From contig NC_086374.1 of the NCBI RefSeq assembly GCF_036588685.1, positions 27,706,886-27,770,885 on the forward strand: a stretch of DNA of 64,000 nucleotides, read 5' to 3'. This DNA is from Mytilus trossulus (Eukaryota > Mollusca > Bivalvia > Mytilida > Mytilidae). Positions 21,376-35,100 of the stretch are shown here, piece after piece; position 1 is the stretch's first letter; each line of letters begins with the position of its first letter. Both the position numbers and the translations under genes were made by a program. The notes beneath the pieces were generated by a model, which was not told where the DNA came from, did not search any database, and saw only the letters and a program-made list of their open reading frames with translations.

Positions 21376-22857
21376 AAGTTTTGAGGTCACCACATCACTG
21401 GTCAAAATCAAAGCTTCTTAAATAAATCGAAATTTGTGCAGCATAATGGTTTCCACATGCCTCAATTGTAAATCTAAAACTCACGCCGTCTCACCTTAAA
21501 ATAATGATTACCAATTTAAAGAATGAGCGGTGAGGATTCCTTTTGATTTTGAGGCCCATTTATTCATTAAGGTCGTGCTACTAAGTATATACTAACATTT
21601 GTGTAGAAAGATGTTTTCCTCATGCTAAATCGATTGCTACAAATGGGGTTGCAACACTACTTCCTTATATGATTACACATAATTAAAGGAAAATCTTTGA
21701 GTTTAATGGTTAAATCGGTAAAGGCCACAACATCAAAGCTACTATCGTTAGTTTTCTCGGGGCCTTTTTATAGCAGACGGTGGTATGAGCTATGCTCATT
21801 GTTGAAGGCTGTACAGTGACCTATAACTGTTAATTTCTGTTTCATTTGGACTCTTGTGGAGATTTGTCTTATTGGCAATCTCTTTTATACTGAATTTGTG
21901 CAGAATTTTATTTCTGTATACTCAATCAAATGCTATACATACTTAACTTAAATATATGGTTACATATAAATATACTACCAACAGAGACATATCTGCTAAC
22001 AGTGAGAGGAAGACCCTTAATTGTTATTATCACAACATTGGTCATAGTTATTTAAAAAGGTTTTGGGTTACAATACCATTGTCTGAAATCCTAACCGAAA
22101 TGAAATTAAACATATCTGAAAGAAACTTGGTGACAGAACAAACTATGCCAGCAGGCTAATATTGAAGCTTCTGTTTATATAAGGTGCTTTAAGTATGTTA
22201 AAATTAATGAATGCACTTGTATGTATTCACGCTCACCGGGCAGCAAATTTTATGAAATTGTAGAGAAACTTATGTTCATATCTCCAAAATAGGTTTCCGA
22301 ATTTGGTCACCACATTATTTGTTTTGATTTTCATTTATAAGATCACGGCTTTACTCCATTCAAAGATTTTCAAACGAAATCCCCGTGAAACAGGAGTTTC
22401 TTGTTGATTGGAAAAAACCGACTTATAATGCAATATGAAGAGCATACAGATTCATTTAGAGAAGATAAGCTATTTATTAGTTTAAAATACAAAAAATCAG
22501 ATCAAGCGTGCTGTAGCGAGGCTGTCACACAATCTTATTTTTTGCATAGTTTTTAGAAACAGTTTATAGTCATACTTTACTTTACTGATCTTGACTATAA
22601 TCAAATTCTCATCATAAAAAAACCATTTTCCGAAAGATGTTTGACAAATTGTAATTTTCCTCAAGCATTTCAAGTTTCTTAAGACGGAAGCAGACTATCT
22701 TTTTTATTGTAAAAGTAAATTGATTTGCCGAAACATGGGATTCTCCGAACATCTACCAATTTGGATATCCATCAGGTGCTTGCTGAGTAGAGACTCCTTC
22801 AGTCATAATCCTATAAAAGATCTCAGAGCCTGAATACGAATGCAACGAAGAACATTC
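21376..22857. other. Mostly unassigned DNA with a SINE-like remnant
   Basis: 21757-21890 is a reverse-oriented decayed SINE-like repeat (GGGGCCTTTTTATAGCAGAC, CATTGTTGAAGGCTGTACAG). The 67-codon frame at 21956-22159 has no support. Nothing else recognised. Confidence 0.5.
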
Positions 22858-23849
22858 TTAAGTGGTCCGTGTAACACTTATCAATTCAAAGTTTTAAAAA
22901 GTTTTGAAATTTTAGATTTTTGGAATTTTGATCAAAGTTTTAAAATATCAAAATTTCAAATTGTGTTAAAGTTTTGAAATTTTAAAATTTTAACCAAATT
23001 ATTAAAATATCAAAATTTTAAATATCGTTTATAAATTTGATATTTTAGAAACTTAATCAAACTTTTAAAATACTAAACCTAATGTGCAATTTTGATTATT
23101 TCACTTTTTGAAAGTTTAATTTTTTAAATGTTTGCTTAAAATATCAAAAATATAAAGGGGCGACAAGAGGGGTACCTGTAATCACTGATGTAAACACGGC
23201 TCTGATAAGAACTATTCTTAGTTATAAATAAATAGCATGAGAAATATCAAATCATTCTTAATAACAAAATAAATAATGAAAAGAAGAAGTCGTTTTTTTT
23301 TTTATGAAATATATCAGACATCACATGGGATAACAGTATCCTGAAATTCTAAGGTTGTGCATCTATCAAAAAAAAAATATAATTAAACCTATTTAAACCG
23401 GAATCAACTACGTTGATTTAAATCTCTTATATAAGGTTAGCGTTTGAGATAAATAATTCAAAGCTATTTTGTGTTCCCAGTGCCCAACATTTAGAAGTAT
23501 CAGTGAAAAATGACCAACTCGCAGTAAACCATATAGTATTATTCGCCTTTTTGACGTTCCTGATGCTGGTAGATCCAGAAAAAGCGCTTCAGTGGGCTGG
23601 CATACAACTTAAAACGTTTTCCTTTCTTGTTTATCGATTGCATGATGATGATATATTGCCTTTTATGATGTATTTCAGTTCCAAGAAATGATACAGAAGG
23701 AATACTAAAATATAGAGTCGCAATAAAAGTTGTGTTAGGCGTATTTAAGCTGGCCCCTTGACAAAAAAGTGTACTGGTTCAGCGATTATAGACGTAATAC
23801 TAAACTCCGAAACATAACAATGAACTAAAATCAAAATCATACAAGACTT

Positions 23850-23945
23850 AGAAGGACAGAGGCTCCTGGGTTGGGACAGGCGCACACATGCGGCGGGGTT
23901 TAACATGTTTCGTGAGATCACAACCCTCCCCTATACCTCTAGCCA
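23850..23945 (+). repeat. Dispersed repeat fragment
   Basis: CTCCTGGGTTGGGACAGGCG followed by GGCGGGGTTTAACATGTTT and CCCTCCCCTATACCTCTAGC, the inverse of the fragment at 19290-19385. Confidence 0.5.
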
Positions 23946-25113
23946 ATAAAGAATGAAAAACACACAGTAATACGAACAGTAAAACGCACTTCAATAGGAA
24001 ATACAAGTCCTATGTCAGAATAGGAAACAAACTAAGAAACTAATTAACATGCATGACAATGATAATAAAATAACAAAGGACTACTATACATAAGGCTAGC
24101 TCCAGACCTCAATTAAACTAATTGAAAGGTTTTATATGTCCTCATTATGCACACTCTCTCCCTGTTGCCTTTATTGCTAATTTGTTCCGGAACATTCATG
24201 AAATATTTGTCACTGGCAACAACAAAAAATCGATAATTTAAAATAGGTTGTTTACATACAAATTACGAAGAAACGTAAGATTCAACCTCCGAGGACAAAG
24301 TTGCCCTTATAGATGGATTTAAATATGTTTTAACTTCACTTTGGTCAAACACCTCGTTAATTGTTTCGTTCTTATTTTGCTTGAATTTCAAATTTCAGTT
24401 TCAGCGTTCCGTATGTAAATTCTTTACTTCAAATTCAGCGTTTAACATTGTACTGGTTTTTCGAGAGCGACATTGGTGTACGGCCAAAAATGGAAAAAAA
24501 ATCCATCATACAGCTGACAGTGTGGCTTCTCTTTGCACGCCCCATTCTGACTGGGTGTACATGTGAGCTTTTAGTTTGCTAAAAGTCGATTGTCACGTAC
24601 GATAATTTCAAAATATCCAAATAACAAAATGCAAATACGGGACAGTAATATCCTTTAATACAAAAATATCTATTCCTTTTGTTTACTATAATAAAACAGT
24701 GGTTGATTTAGAACCTTTCACGGAGCTACGTGTATGATAACCATGCAGTCCAAACGTTGTCTTTAAGGTAGCAACCATGTAACTTTAAAAGTGGGTTGTG
24801 GTTGTTTTGTCGAAGCGCTAACAATTTTATTAAGTTTTGCATCGCCATTAATCAACTTGTCTGGTTCAAAATTTAACACTAAAAGGCATGGATAATTTTT
24901 CTTTTGTCCTCTTCTGGCACAGAATATTATATCATCAAATTAGGGATCAGAATATTTTAATGTACCATTATCGAAGCCCCTAGTGGTAGTATCAAGTAAA
25001 AAACAGGGACAATCTAAATATTGGTTCCCCAGAAGATTACCATTTATCGGTAATAAAAACTTTTGAACACAATTTTCAACTTTCAAAATGCCGACACCTA
25101 CAACTTGATAGAT

Positions 25114-25217
25114 GGGTGCTTAATGTAGTACAGCGGCAACTATTACACAAACATGAATGCAAGTTGGGTGCTTAATGTAGTACAGCGGTAAATATTATAT
25201 AAATATGAATGCTCGTG
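25114..25217. repeat. 52-bp tandem duplication
   Basis: GGGTGCTTAATGTAGTACAG starts at 25114 and again at 25166; the following ~30 bp are diverged copies ending in ATGAATGC. Confidence 0.75.
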
Positions 25218-25309
25218 AAAATAATGTTTATGGTATATGTTTATATATGATATGAAAGGTTTCAACTTTTACAAAACCAGAGCTATACGTTGAATTTAAA
25301 AGTTTACTT

Positions 25310-25425
25310 TATTTGGCCTTTTCAATTTTATTTGACTTTATTTGCCTTTTTAACTTAATTTGGTTCGAGTGTCAATGATAAGTCCTTTGTAAACGAAACG
25401 CGCGCCTGGCGCAAAAACCGGCAAA
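25310..25425 (+). repeat. Dispersed repeat with GTAAACGAAACGCGC core
   Basis: AAGTCCTTTGTAAACGAAAC followed by GCGCGCCTGGCG. The reverse-oriented relative is at about 60790-60895 (GAGTTTCGTCTACAAAAGAC, AAAAAGGCCAAATGAAGAACG). Confidence 0.5.
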
Positions 25426-25995
25426 ATTTATATTCCGGTATCCATCTATGATGAGTTTTTGTAGATACCTTGTAACAGTATCTTGGCTCCAATTTGCTGA
25501 TATTGGATCCTATTACCGTCTTAATTTCAGCGTAAAAAAGATTATATTAAAAACCTCCCACACTGTGGACTAGCACAACCTTAAACCATGCATTCAGTAT
25601 ATAATGAAGCGCTTTTTCTTGATCGACCTCCTTACGGAACGCTTAAAGCTGAATATTTAGGGCAAACAACTGACAAAGTCAGAACAGATAAAAACATTTA
25701 AGATTATCTTTCAATCTGTACATGAAATGATATATTCTTTAGCCAACATGATTGCAGAAAGTAAGAAGTCGTAAAGCAAAACAGAAAAAAATGAAATCAA
25801 AAGAGATAATACATCGTGTATTGGGCCTTTTTATGGCTTAGAGTTTAGTAGAAAATGTATTTACATGCTCAACATAACCATACTATTTGACCTACTGCGA
25901 GTTGTTCAGTTTTTACTGTTACTCCTGTTTTTCCTAAAATATGGGTGCTAGAAAAACCAGCAGGTAAAATGGTCAATATCAGAGCCATACGTCTG

Positions 25996-26803
25996 GGCCC
26001 AGTTTCACGAAGCTGTCTTAGGACTAAGACATGTCTTATGATGGTCTTACGACATATCTTAGTCCTAAGTGGGTTTCACAAAGTGGTCCTAAATTAGGAC
26101 ATCTCTTAAAGTTGGTCATAAAGTTAGGACAACGCGAGAGGTGTCTTATGATGGTCTTAGGATAGTTATACGTTTATTTATATAAATTACACTTATTTTT
26201 TATATTAATTTTGAAAAAAAAATATCTTATTATCATCTAATTATCTATTCTCCTGTTCCTGCTTTTAACGTAATTTTTCTAGATTGACGGATTATCATGA
26301 TTTGTCAACAATGTAAATTCAATGTATAATTGATATCAAGATTGCACGATTTTATCCCTTAACCCTTTATAACCAATAAAGTCGAAATTGAATTCAACTC
26401 ACTTGTACCAACAAAATTATCATTTTATATTCTTATTTTCTTAATTTTTCATTAAAAATTTCATATTTATATTGATGTACTGTTTGAAGATAATTTATAA
26501 ATAAATGACCTTTACTTTTTTTTATATATATTTTGCAAATTATGTCATTTATATTGATCAATACGTTTAGAATGATTTATAGTAAGACATACAACATTTA
26601 CATGATTTTTTTCCGTAAATCATATTTATATTTGAAAATTTGAAGAACTTGAGACAGGTTTAGGATGTCTTAGCTAAGATCATCCTAAGACAGCTTCGAG
26701 ACGAGGTCTGAGATATGTCATAGGATAGTCATAAGAGGATCATAAGACATGTCCTAGGATATGTCTTATGACATGTCTTAGGATAGCTTCGTGAAACCGG
26801 CCC
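25996..26803. mobile_element. 808-bp MITE with GGCCC-GTTTCACGAAGC ends
   Basis: GGCCCAGTTTCACGAAGCT at the left and the complement of AGCTTCGTGAAACCGGCCC at the right, each followed by further inverted CTTAGGAC/ACATGTCTTA words. CTG flanks both ends (25993-25995 and 26804-26806). The interior is very AT-rich with no coding frame. It sits inside the 4.4-kb TTAA element. Confidence 0.7.
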
Positions 26804-27288
26804 CTGGTTTTTAAATGAATTATCTTTTTTAAGAAATATTAATTTTGTCATCCAATTTTTCACCGCTTTCAACTGTCCGTTTTATTTCATACATAAACTT
26901 TTAAGTATTAGTATGTTTTTAATTCATATTGTTTCGTTTCGTTCCGCTTTTATTTCGTTTCGCTTTTTACAGGTATCCCTCTTATTGCCCCTTTTCTATT
27001 TTGATATTTTAAGCAAACATTTAAAAAATCAAACTTTCAAAAAGTGAAATAATCAAAATTGCGCGTTAGGTTTAGTATTTTAAAAGTTTGGTCAAATTTA
27101 TAAACTATCAAATTTATAAACGATATTTAGAATTTTGATATTTTAATAATTTGGTTAAAATTTCAAAATTTCAAAACTTTAACACAATTTGAAATTTTGA
27201 TATTTTAAAACTTTGATCAAAATTCCAAAAATCTAAAATTTCAAAACTTTTTAAAACTTTGAATTGACAAGTGTTACACGGACCTTAA

Positions 27289-28008
27289 GGTTCCACTAAA
27301 GTCAAAATATAGGACACTTCATAAACATCTAAACTTTGCCTGTATTTTTCAACCTATAATGAATAAAGTCATAAACTATGAAAACATATGTTCATTAAAA
27401 CATACTTTACATATACACACTGTGTAAATTGTAAATAAACTTGAAATTGTTATGTTGTGGCCAAACCGGTTCTTTGGGTGAACACTAAATTTTCAAAAAA
27501 ATCTGCAGGCCTGCAAGACGACTTAATTTGCTTAAAATTGGTATGGACGAATAATATTACATGTAATGCAGGGCAAGCCATTGTTGATTTTTTATAAAAG
27601 GTATTGATTTTCGAGTTTCAGTTAATTTCATGTAACTAAGTGAACTAATATGGAAGGTACAATACAGAAATTGGACAAATATGCCTTTAAAACATATGTA
27701 TGTGAAAAATCAACAATGGCTTGCCCTGCATTACATGTTACAGTATTCATCCATACCAATTTTAAGGAAATTAAGTCGTCTTGCAGGCCTGCAGATTTTT
27801 TTGAAAATTTAGTGTTCACCCTAAGAACCGGTTTGGCCACAACATAACAATTTCAAGTTTATTTACAATTTACACAGTGTGTATATGTAAAGTATGTTAA
27901 AATGAACATATGTTTTCATAGTTTATGACTTTATTCATTATAGGTTGAAAAATACAGGCAAAGTTTAGATGTTTATGAAGTGTCCTATATTTTGACTTTA
28001 GTGGAACC
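27289..28008. mobile_element. 720-bp foldback element flanked by TTAA
   Basis: The two arms (27289-27591 and about 27710-28008) are nearly perfect complements for about 300 bp, separated by a loop of about 120 bp. The ends are GGTTCCACTAAAGTC and GACTTTAGTGGAACC. TTAA lies on both sides (27285-27288 and 28009-28012). The two overlapping 65-70 codon frames on opposite strands are mirror products of the arms and not genes. Confidence 0.85.
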
Positions 28009-28015
28009 TTAAGTG

Positions 28016-29035
28016 AGCTAGTTATTACAGCTGTATCCACTAGACTTCGAATGAACTCCAAGCACTAGTAGTAAAACAAAATGATTTGAAGTTTTACTGA
28101 TTCCATAACATATGTCGTATTGTACATTCGATTGAAAATACAGACCAATTACAATCAATCATATTATTCAATTGTATTTGTGACTTGTATGTAGTTTTAT
28201 AGAATTTTTATGAATGCGTAGTGATTTTATATACATCTATTGATTTAAATATCATTTTTCATTACATTTTATGCCCTCAGAGTTTTATACATCTCAAAAT
28301 TCGCTTTATAATACTCTATATGCTGTATCACTTTAGATGCCGATTTATTAAAACACAGTAGTATAGATTTAAAAAAAAAAGTCGTGTGTAAATTATGTAC
28401 CGTGATTTAAATAAAACATGACATGTATACTGTTTTAAGTCTATTTATAGTAAAATCAAAAACCCCAAAAACAACTATGAATAGACAATGGAATTTACGA
28501 GACATTAACTTTCGTATTGTGAGATTAATGGTAAGTTCCACTTTTCTCCCCAAACTGCAAATACTAATCATAATAAAACAATCGATTCAACATTAATCTG
28601 AACACAAAAACCGGGTTTAAGTTTAGAGTAATACAAGCGTATGATAAATGTACAGTATGTGGAACTGCGTCCATATAGTGCTATAATGATCTATAAGTGA
28701 TTGTTCATGGCGAGCCGATGGTTCATTCTAGATGCATTTTATATCTATAATAAAATGCCTGCATTACTGAAGCACCTATAGATCTATACTTCACAAACGT
28801 ATCAAGATCCTCTGCATAACCAACTAGATGCCGATGTCATTGAAATCATTTGAGAGCTCACCAACAAGCTTGAAAACATCGGGTCTGTTTAGGAAATAAA
28901 AATCCCAAATAGACTCAAAAGTAGTTTCATGTTTTAATAAGGACCTAGGTATATTCACAACATCAAGAGCACAAATGCTGAAACGATTCGCCTGCTTTAC
29001 ATATATATATGATTGAATTCATATTGAATATAAAG
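28016..29035. other. Nothing recognised
   Basis: AT-rich DNA without supported features. Confidence 0.5.
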
Positions 29036-29039
29036 GTCT

Positions 29040-29560
29040 AACTACAAATATCATTTTAACTTAACATTATCAATGATCTCCAGGAAAATGAGGTCAAATC
29101 AGATGAATCATGCCACACAGACATGTAAACATTACACTCATTCTCTATACCGAATATAGTGGCCATATTGCTTATATAGCTATAGTACATGAAAACCAAA
29201 TATACTATTGACCAATGAACCGTGAAAATGAGGTCAAGGTCAGTTAAACCATCACAGACAGATGTATTTTTTTTTCAATCAGTACACCAAAATTAATACA
29301 GTTGACCTATTTCTGAAAGTATTGAATAAACTTATAAAAACGCGAAAAATTATCGTTGACCAATGAACCGTGGAAATGAGGTCAAGGTCATATGAATCCT
29401 GTCAGACTGACATGTAAACCTTACAATCATTACATACACTCAAATATGACATATTGCTTATGGTCATAATATTATCTGATAAACCTGACAAAAACCATGA
29501 AATCTGGCAGTGGCCAATGCACTATAAAACGAGGTCGTGGTCAAACGAGACGAAACACAA
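29040..29560. repeat. Diverged ~150-bp tandem repeats with GAGGTCAAGGTCA
   Basis: Three to four units, each with CCAATGAACCGTGAAAATGA, then GGTCAAGGTCA, then ACAGACATGTAAAC and a CATATTGCTTAT-like segment. Anchors GAGGTCAA fall near 29090, 29232, 29377 and (GAGGTCGTGGTC) 29531. The length class resembles old bivalve satellites of about 160 bp such as BIV160, but identity was not tested. 29560-29935 holds nothing I recognise. Confidence 0.6.
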
Positions 29561-29935
29561 AATTAACAGAACATTTGGGTTTATAATTTCACTGACTGCA
29601 CCAATTTTGTTTCATAGGAAACAAATTATTGCTGATCAAAGATATAGGGATTTACAAGATATTTTTATATCTACATCTGAAAATAATTAAATCGTGAAAC
29701 AGAAAGAAAAAAACCGATATTAAAATCTATATTGGAATTAACAACTGACAACTGTCAGATAGCCAACATGTCTTTGAGATCGACATGACAATGTCAGGTA
29801 ACTTGTTAATCAATATAATTAAAGTATTGATCTATGATTTCGTTATATTACATTATGAGACTCATATGAAGTATAACAAAATCAGAGATCAATATTTTAA
29901 TTAGATTGAGTTGTTAATTCCGATATGGATTTAAA

Positions 29936-30024
29936 TATTGTTTTTTTGTGTGTCCTTTAAAGTAATTTTTTAACAATTTTTTGGAATGTTTTGTAATCTT
30001 ACCAAAATCTTTTCCTCTGAAACT
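29936..30024. repeat. Host repeat, left part (interrupted by the LINE)
   Basis: Sequence ending in TTTCCTCTGAAACT is the left half of a mollusc-type dispersed repeat. It resumes at 39144 on the far side of the LINE, with the same 14 bp duplicated. Confidence 0.65.
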
Positions 30025-30258
30025 TTTTTTTAATTTTTTATTGATCTTTTTGGTGTTCAAACTACAGTGCATACATACATACATACATTTTAACAATATA
30101 TAAGTGATTGACATATGGCATAGTCATACTATTGACATTTTACGAATAAGACATAGTTAAAACAAATACAAGTAAATGATGTGAATAATCGGTATATGAT
30201 ACAAGTAAAAGATACTTTGGAATACATTAAATATACACGATCATATCGAGAATAAAAT

Positions 30259-32147
30259 TTAATTAATAACTTCCATAAATTCCCTCCATCTGTCGACAAA
30301 TGACTCGTGCTTGTCTTTAGAAAGATATAAATATTCTAATATCTCCAGACGTTTTTTCAAAAATTTGAGAAAAGCTTGCACAGATATAAACAATCTGTCT
30401 AATTGTGTGTACTTTACATGATTAATGTAATATTTTGCCTGTAAAATACAATATTTTAACACTAAGTTATCAGAATTCAATATACCAAAAATGACACTGT
30501 CTTTATTTAAAAATATTTTTACTCCAAAAACTAAATGCCACCAATTAGAAAATTCTCTCCAAAATCGTTTTATTTCTATACATTCAAAAAATTTATGCTC
30601 TATAGTTTCTATTTCTTTACAACTGGCACACTCTTTAGTTAAAGAAAGTTTATATTTTTCAAGGAGATAATTATGTGAGACTATTCTGTGTAACACTTTA
30701 TATTGAAAAGCTTGTAGTTTGCTTTCAATAGTACATTTCAAAGCTAGTGAATAAATATTGTTCCACTTTTCGTCACTAATTTCTATATTAAAACTTTCTT
30801 CCCACCTTTGTTGTGAAATAGGAGAAACACTTACCCGATCGATAAAAAGTGAATATACATCTTTAGTATATAATTTGCTAATAGGCATTTTTTTATTCTC
30901 ATGCTCAAAAACGAATCCAAAAGAGTTGCTCTTAGGTGACATGTGTTGTTGTAATAACAAATCTTTCCAGTCACGTGGTATAGCAAGTTTAATAGAAAGA
31001 ATGTCTACAAAAGTAACATTCAAATTATATTTTTTGTTAATAGCGTCATGAGACAAAAATTCGCCTTTATCATCTACAATATCATTAATGAACCTTATGC
31101 CTTTCGTGTACCAAGATCTGTAAAAAATACTCGCTCTGTTAACCTTGATAAACGGATTGAACCAAATAAATTCTTTTCTAACATGAAATGCATTTAACGG
31201 GATGAAAATACCCTTGAAACGTTTCCAAGCAGATAGCACTTCTATGTAAAAAAGAGGTGCTTTTAAATTTAAAAACTCAAATTCACATCTGCTCATAAAT
31301 AAATCCTCTAAATCAAAAAGGGAAAAGAATGTTTTGGAAACATGTTTCCATTTAGAGTCATGTTCTGACAAAAATCGTTTTACCCACATGATACGAAAGG
31401 ATAGCAGCTGTACTTCAAAATTTGGTGCTTTCAGTCCCCCCTCGCTAGGATACTTTTGAATAACTTCCGATTTAACTTTCGGAGTACTATCATTCCATAA
31501 AAAGTTATTAATGTCCCTTTGTATTTTAATTACATAAGATCTTGGTACATGTGTAGATGAAATGACATAAATAAGCTTCGATATTGCAAGTGATTTAAGA
31601 ATTACGATTTTACCGATCAATGAAAGGTTTCTGATCCTCCACATTTTAATAATTGATTCCATTTTTTCTATGCATGTATCTAAGTTAGAACAAACCATTT
31701 CATCAAAAGCGTTAAATTTTAAACCTAAGGTTTTAAAACCATCTGTCCATTTAATAGGAAGGGAACCTTCTTTGTTAAATTTATTTCTTCCAATCCATGT
31801 TGCTTCGGTTTTCGAAAAATTGACTTTTAACCCTGAACACTTCTCAAAATCATTAAAGGAATCTAATAAAATTTGCGCAGAAAATACATCTTTCAAAAAA
31901 CAAGTGGTATCATCAGCCAACTGTGAAATTTTTATTTCAGTATCCCCAATTTTTATACCTGATATATGGTTGTTCTTACGAATATTTATTGCCAGCAGTT
32001 CAACGGCCAAAATAAATAAAAAGGAGACAAAGGACACCACCCTTGTCGAACACCTCTCTCAATTTTGAACGGACTAGAACTAAATCCATTATTAACGACA
32101 AGACTAGATATATTTGAGTATAAAGTTAAGACCCATTTCCGGAACTT
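30259..32147 (-). pseudogene. L1/Tx1-like LINE ORF2, 3' two-thirds of RT and C-terminus
   Basis: Most of it is one 593-codon frame (32040-30259). It starts in the reverse transcriptase at the LFILAVELLAINIR segment, includes the LADD form of the catalytic box (SQLADDTTCF), and ends in the cysteine-rich C-terminal motif CASCKEIETIEHKFFEC. Upstream, 32147-32040 still encodes the preceding region (FRKWVLTLYSNISS, then RGVRQG), but in another frame: a single-base shift at about 32030 lies between RQG and the LFIL segment. With that shift and the nested insertion the copy is inactive. Strand and order match the 5' piece at 38803-39143. Confidence 0.85.
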
Positions 32148-35100
32148 ACTTACTTATAGTTACTTATAGTTGATTTCCAGTACAGGATCCCTCAAGGTTC
32201 CTCTTCACCAGACTCGTAGTTTAATGTGTTTCTTATACTATTTTGACCGTGACTTCCGGATATTTCTGCTCTATAGTCATTATAGTAATATGAGGAAGGC
32301 GCTACCTTAAATGCCAGCTTTATAATGTCCTAGATATTGATTGGTTGTTGGTTGTTTAACGTTCAGTGGCAAATATTTCACGCATGTTCAGAACGAATGT
32401 CCAAGGCTACAGTAACGTTTTGTTTATGTCTAAAATAAAATTATAAGTTCAGATGGAAAATGCTATTTTTCTTGAAAAAAAATATTCTGATTCCCAAATT
32501 GATGAATAAAAAAGCATAGGACAAAAAAATATTTTGAATCCAGATCTTTGCCAAAAATGATTTTATCTTTCAGATATGCAATTTAAATTTAACTTTTATA
32601 TATCTAAAAACATAAAAACTTCCCAAACCACACATGTCAGTCTGTACAAAGTATTTTTTAGGTGATAATAAGACTGTATTTGCCAATTTGTTATGATAAA
32701 CCTTAATACTAGTGTTAAATTTTGACTAAAAAAATTTAAATGATAGTGCTGAATGGCTTCGGTAAAAAAAAATCTGACTCGAATAAAAACATTTGTATTT
32801 CTGATCATCTTCAGTTTGTGAGTTCTACATCAATATCTGACATGTACTATTAAATTCAGAGTCAGTTTTATGTCATTTCTTGCATATATTTTTTTTGTTA
32901 CATGTACATAATGTAGCTTACTTTTCAAGTTCTTATATGATAGCAAAAAAAAATTGAGAATGGAAATGGGAAATACAAGCATGTTAAAAAAAACACATTT
33001 GGTTTCAGACAATAACTTGAGTTAAGTAAATGGATTTCCATGAAATTTTACCAGGAGGTTCCTACACAAAACTCAAAAGGAAGATAAGAATTGATTTTGG
33101 GGTTATAGTACATTATTGGGGGTATTTTTATTTTTTTATTTTGGGTTTTTCTTCCAAAAATTACCTTATTTACATCAATTATACTCATCTAGTACAGATT
33201 TGGCAGGAGATGCACTCAAAATATGGTGTTTTAAACATTTTATCTGTAGTCTGTGCATTTTTCCTATGATGTACATGTACTTCTTGATAATGTTGATGTG
33301 AGTATCATGATAAAGAAAATATATTTGGTAACCGTAAGTATATATTCACAATTGACATGCACCAGAGCGAGAAAAGGATCTTCTTTCCCTTTAATTCCAA
33401 AAATTGCACATGATTTTTTTCTTTCACAGAAACACATGAGTTATTTGGTAAATAAAACATTTGTCAATGTTTGAAACTTTCAGTAATAAAAATTCAGTTT
33501 AGCTTGTTTGAATGTTTCACTGATTGTGTGAAAATTTGAACAGCAATGTACAAAACACTTGAATAAATTGCATTATCTGCAGAATCATTGATAACTTTCC
33601 TCACAATAAATTCACAAGGACATAGAACTAACACATTGTCCATGCTATTCTGATCTGAGTTTTATACATACATATACTGGCATGGCTGTGCTGTTTCAAG
33701 TTGTCTTCTTTTTCTGTTTCCTAAGAAGTATTTGTTTAACCTGTTCAGTCACTATAAAGTGTTACAATTCTTATTTAGATGCAACACATAAATGGTGACC
33801 AAAAAGGTTCTGCTTTCACACGAGAGGAGCTAGAAAAAAATTAAATGTACACATTTTCAATAGTTAGTAGGACTTACTATCAAATGGAATTAAGGAGATA
33901 TGTACATGTAGTTTGAGACTTCTGCTGAATAGAAATATGTGGGTCTACTTGTGCCTGTTTTCAAATTAGTCCATATTGAAGTTTAAAGGATCCAAAATTA
34001 AAAATATGTTTGATTTCAACTGACATAAAAAAATTTGGTGTTATTTATATGCTCAATATACATCTGCGGTCGTATCAGGCTGTGCATGGCAAAGCATTTT
34101 ATTGCCTTTAGGTCTGTACTTTTTTTTTGGGGGTCATGAAAATAAATTTGCTAACATGAGAATAGTATTACCCTAATTTTACCTAAATTGTCAGGTTTTT
34201 TTACCAAACTTTTTTTTATGTACCAGACAAAAGTTTATTCTGTGCTTATTTTGTAGACTTCCCTTGTTTACAATAGAGTAATACCAATTTAATTTTGAGT
34301 CCATGTAGAGTCATTGAAAAATTAGTTTGAAATAACATCCAAACAATCCATGATCCTGTAATGAGACCAGTACCCAAATTCCATACATCTTTGGGCCACA
34401 CTTAAAAATATTTTGGCTTGCCCAAACCCTACCCAAAGTTGAGACAGTGGGTAGGTGGGTAGGCATTTTCTTTTTTTTATTCAAAAAATGAAATTAAAGT
34501 ATCAGATATTTATTAGTCTTCATGCCTATTTGATTAAAAAAAAACTTCTTCAAATCAGGACAATAAAATAATTTGAGTAGGCAGCTTTTTTCTGGGTAGG
34601 TAGCATTTGGGCAAACAAACCTATTTTTTATTATGGCCTTACATGTATGGTTAATTTCAAATCCTTTAAACTGGGATATAAAAAGAGATTTTGTTTTATT
34701 TCATGCTGTAACTATTATTTTTGAAAGAAAAGGATGTTCATGGTAACACATTTAATTTGCTCATTTTATTGGAACCCAATTGAACCTTTCCATAGATTCA
34801 CCTGATAGTTACCTGTCCATTTAAACTTTTTGCAGTTCTATTGTCCCATTGAACAAATACAACAGGTATTGTTCTCTGTATAGTTTATAGTCACTCAGAC
34901 CTTTAAATTTCTTCTATGAGAAATCTATCACTTATTAATTAATGTACCAGAGTAAAAAGATGATAATAAGATAATTTCACATGGTGAAACAAAACTTGTA
35001 AGTTTTTTGCAGGTATTTTTTGTTGAATAGGTGCAATTTGGTTACTGAGTACAATTTTTGTACTGTGATGTTATATCATAAGTGTGTATTGCTAAATAGG

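Larger units (their letters stand above)
22862..27284. mobile_element. 4.4-kb element with ~310-bp inverted ends at TTAA sites
   Basis: The left arm (22862-23170) starts GTGGTCCGTGTAACACTT. The right arm (26970-27284) ends AAGTGTTACACGGACC. The arms pair over about 310 bp made of repeated AAAGTTTTGAAATTTT-like words and meet GGTACCTGT / ACAGGTATCC at their inner ends. TTAA lies outside both ends (22858-22861 and 27285-27288), as for piggyBac/Kolobok-type insertion. The interior has no transposase; it holds other repeats and a nested MITE. Confidence 0.7.

Noticed and set aside
27628-27847. Two overlapping 65-70 aa frames on opposite strands
   Set aside because: Mirror products of the foldback element arms.
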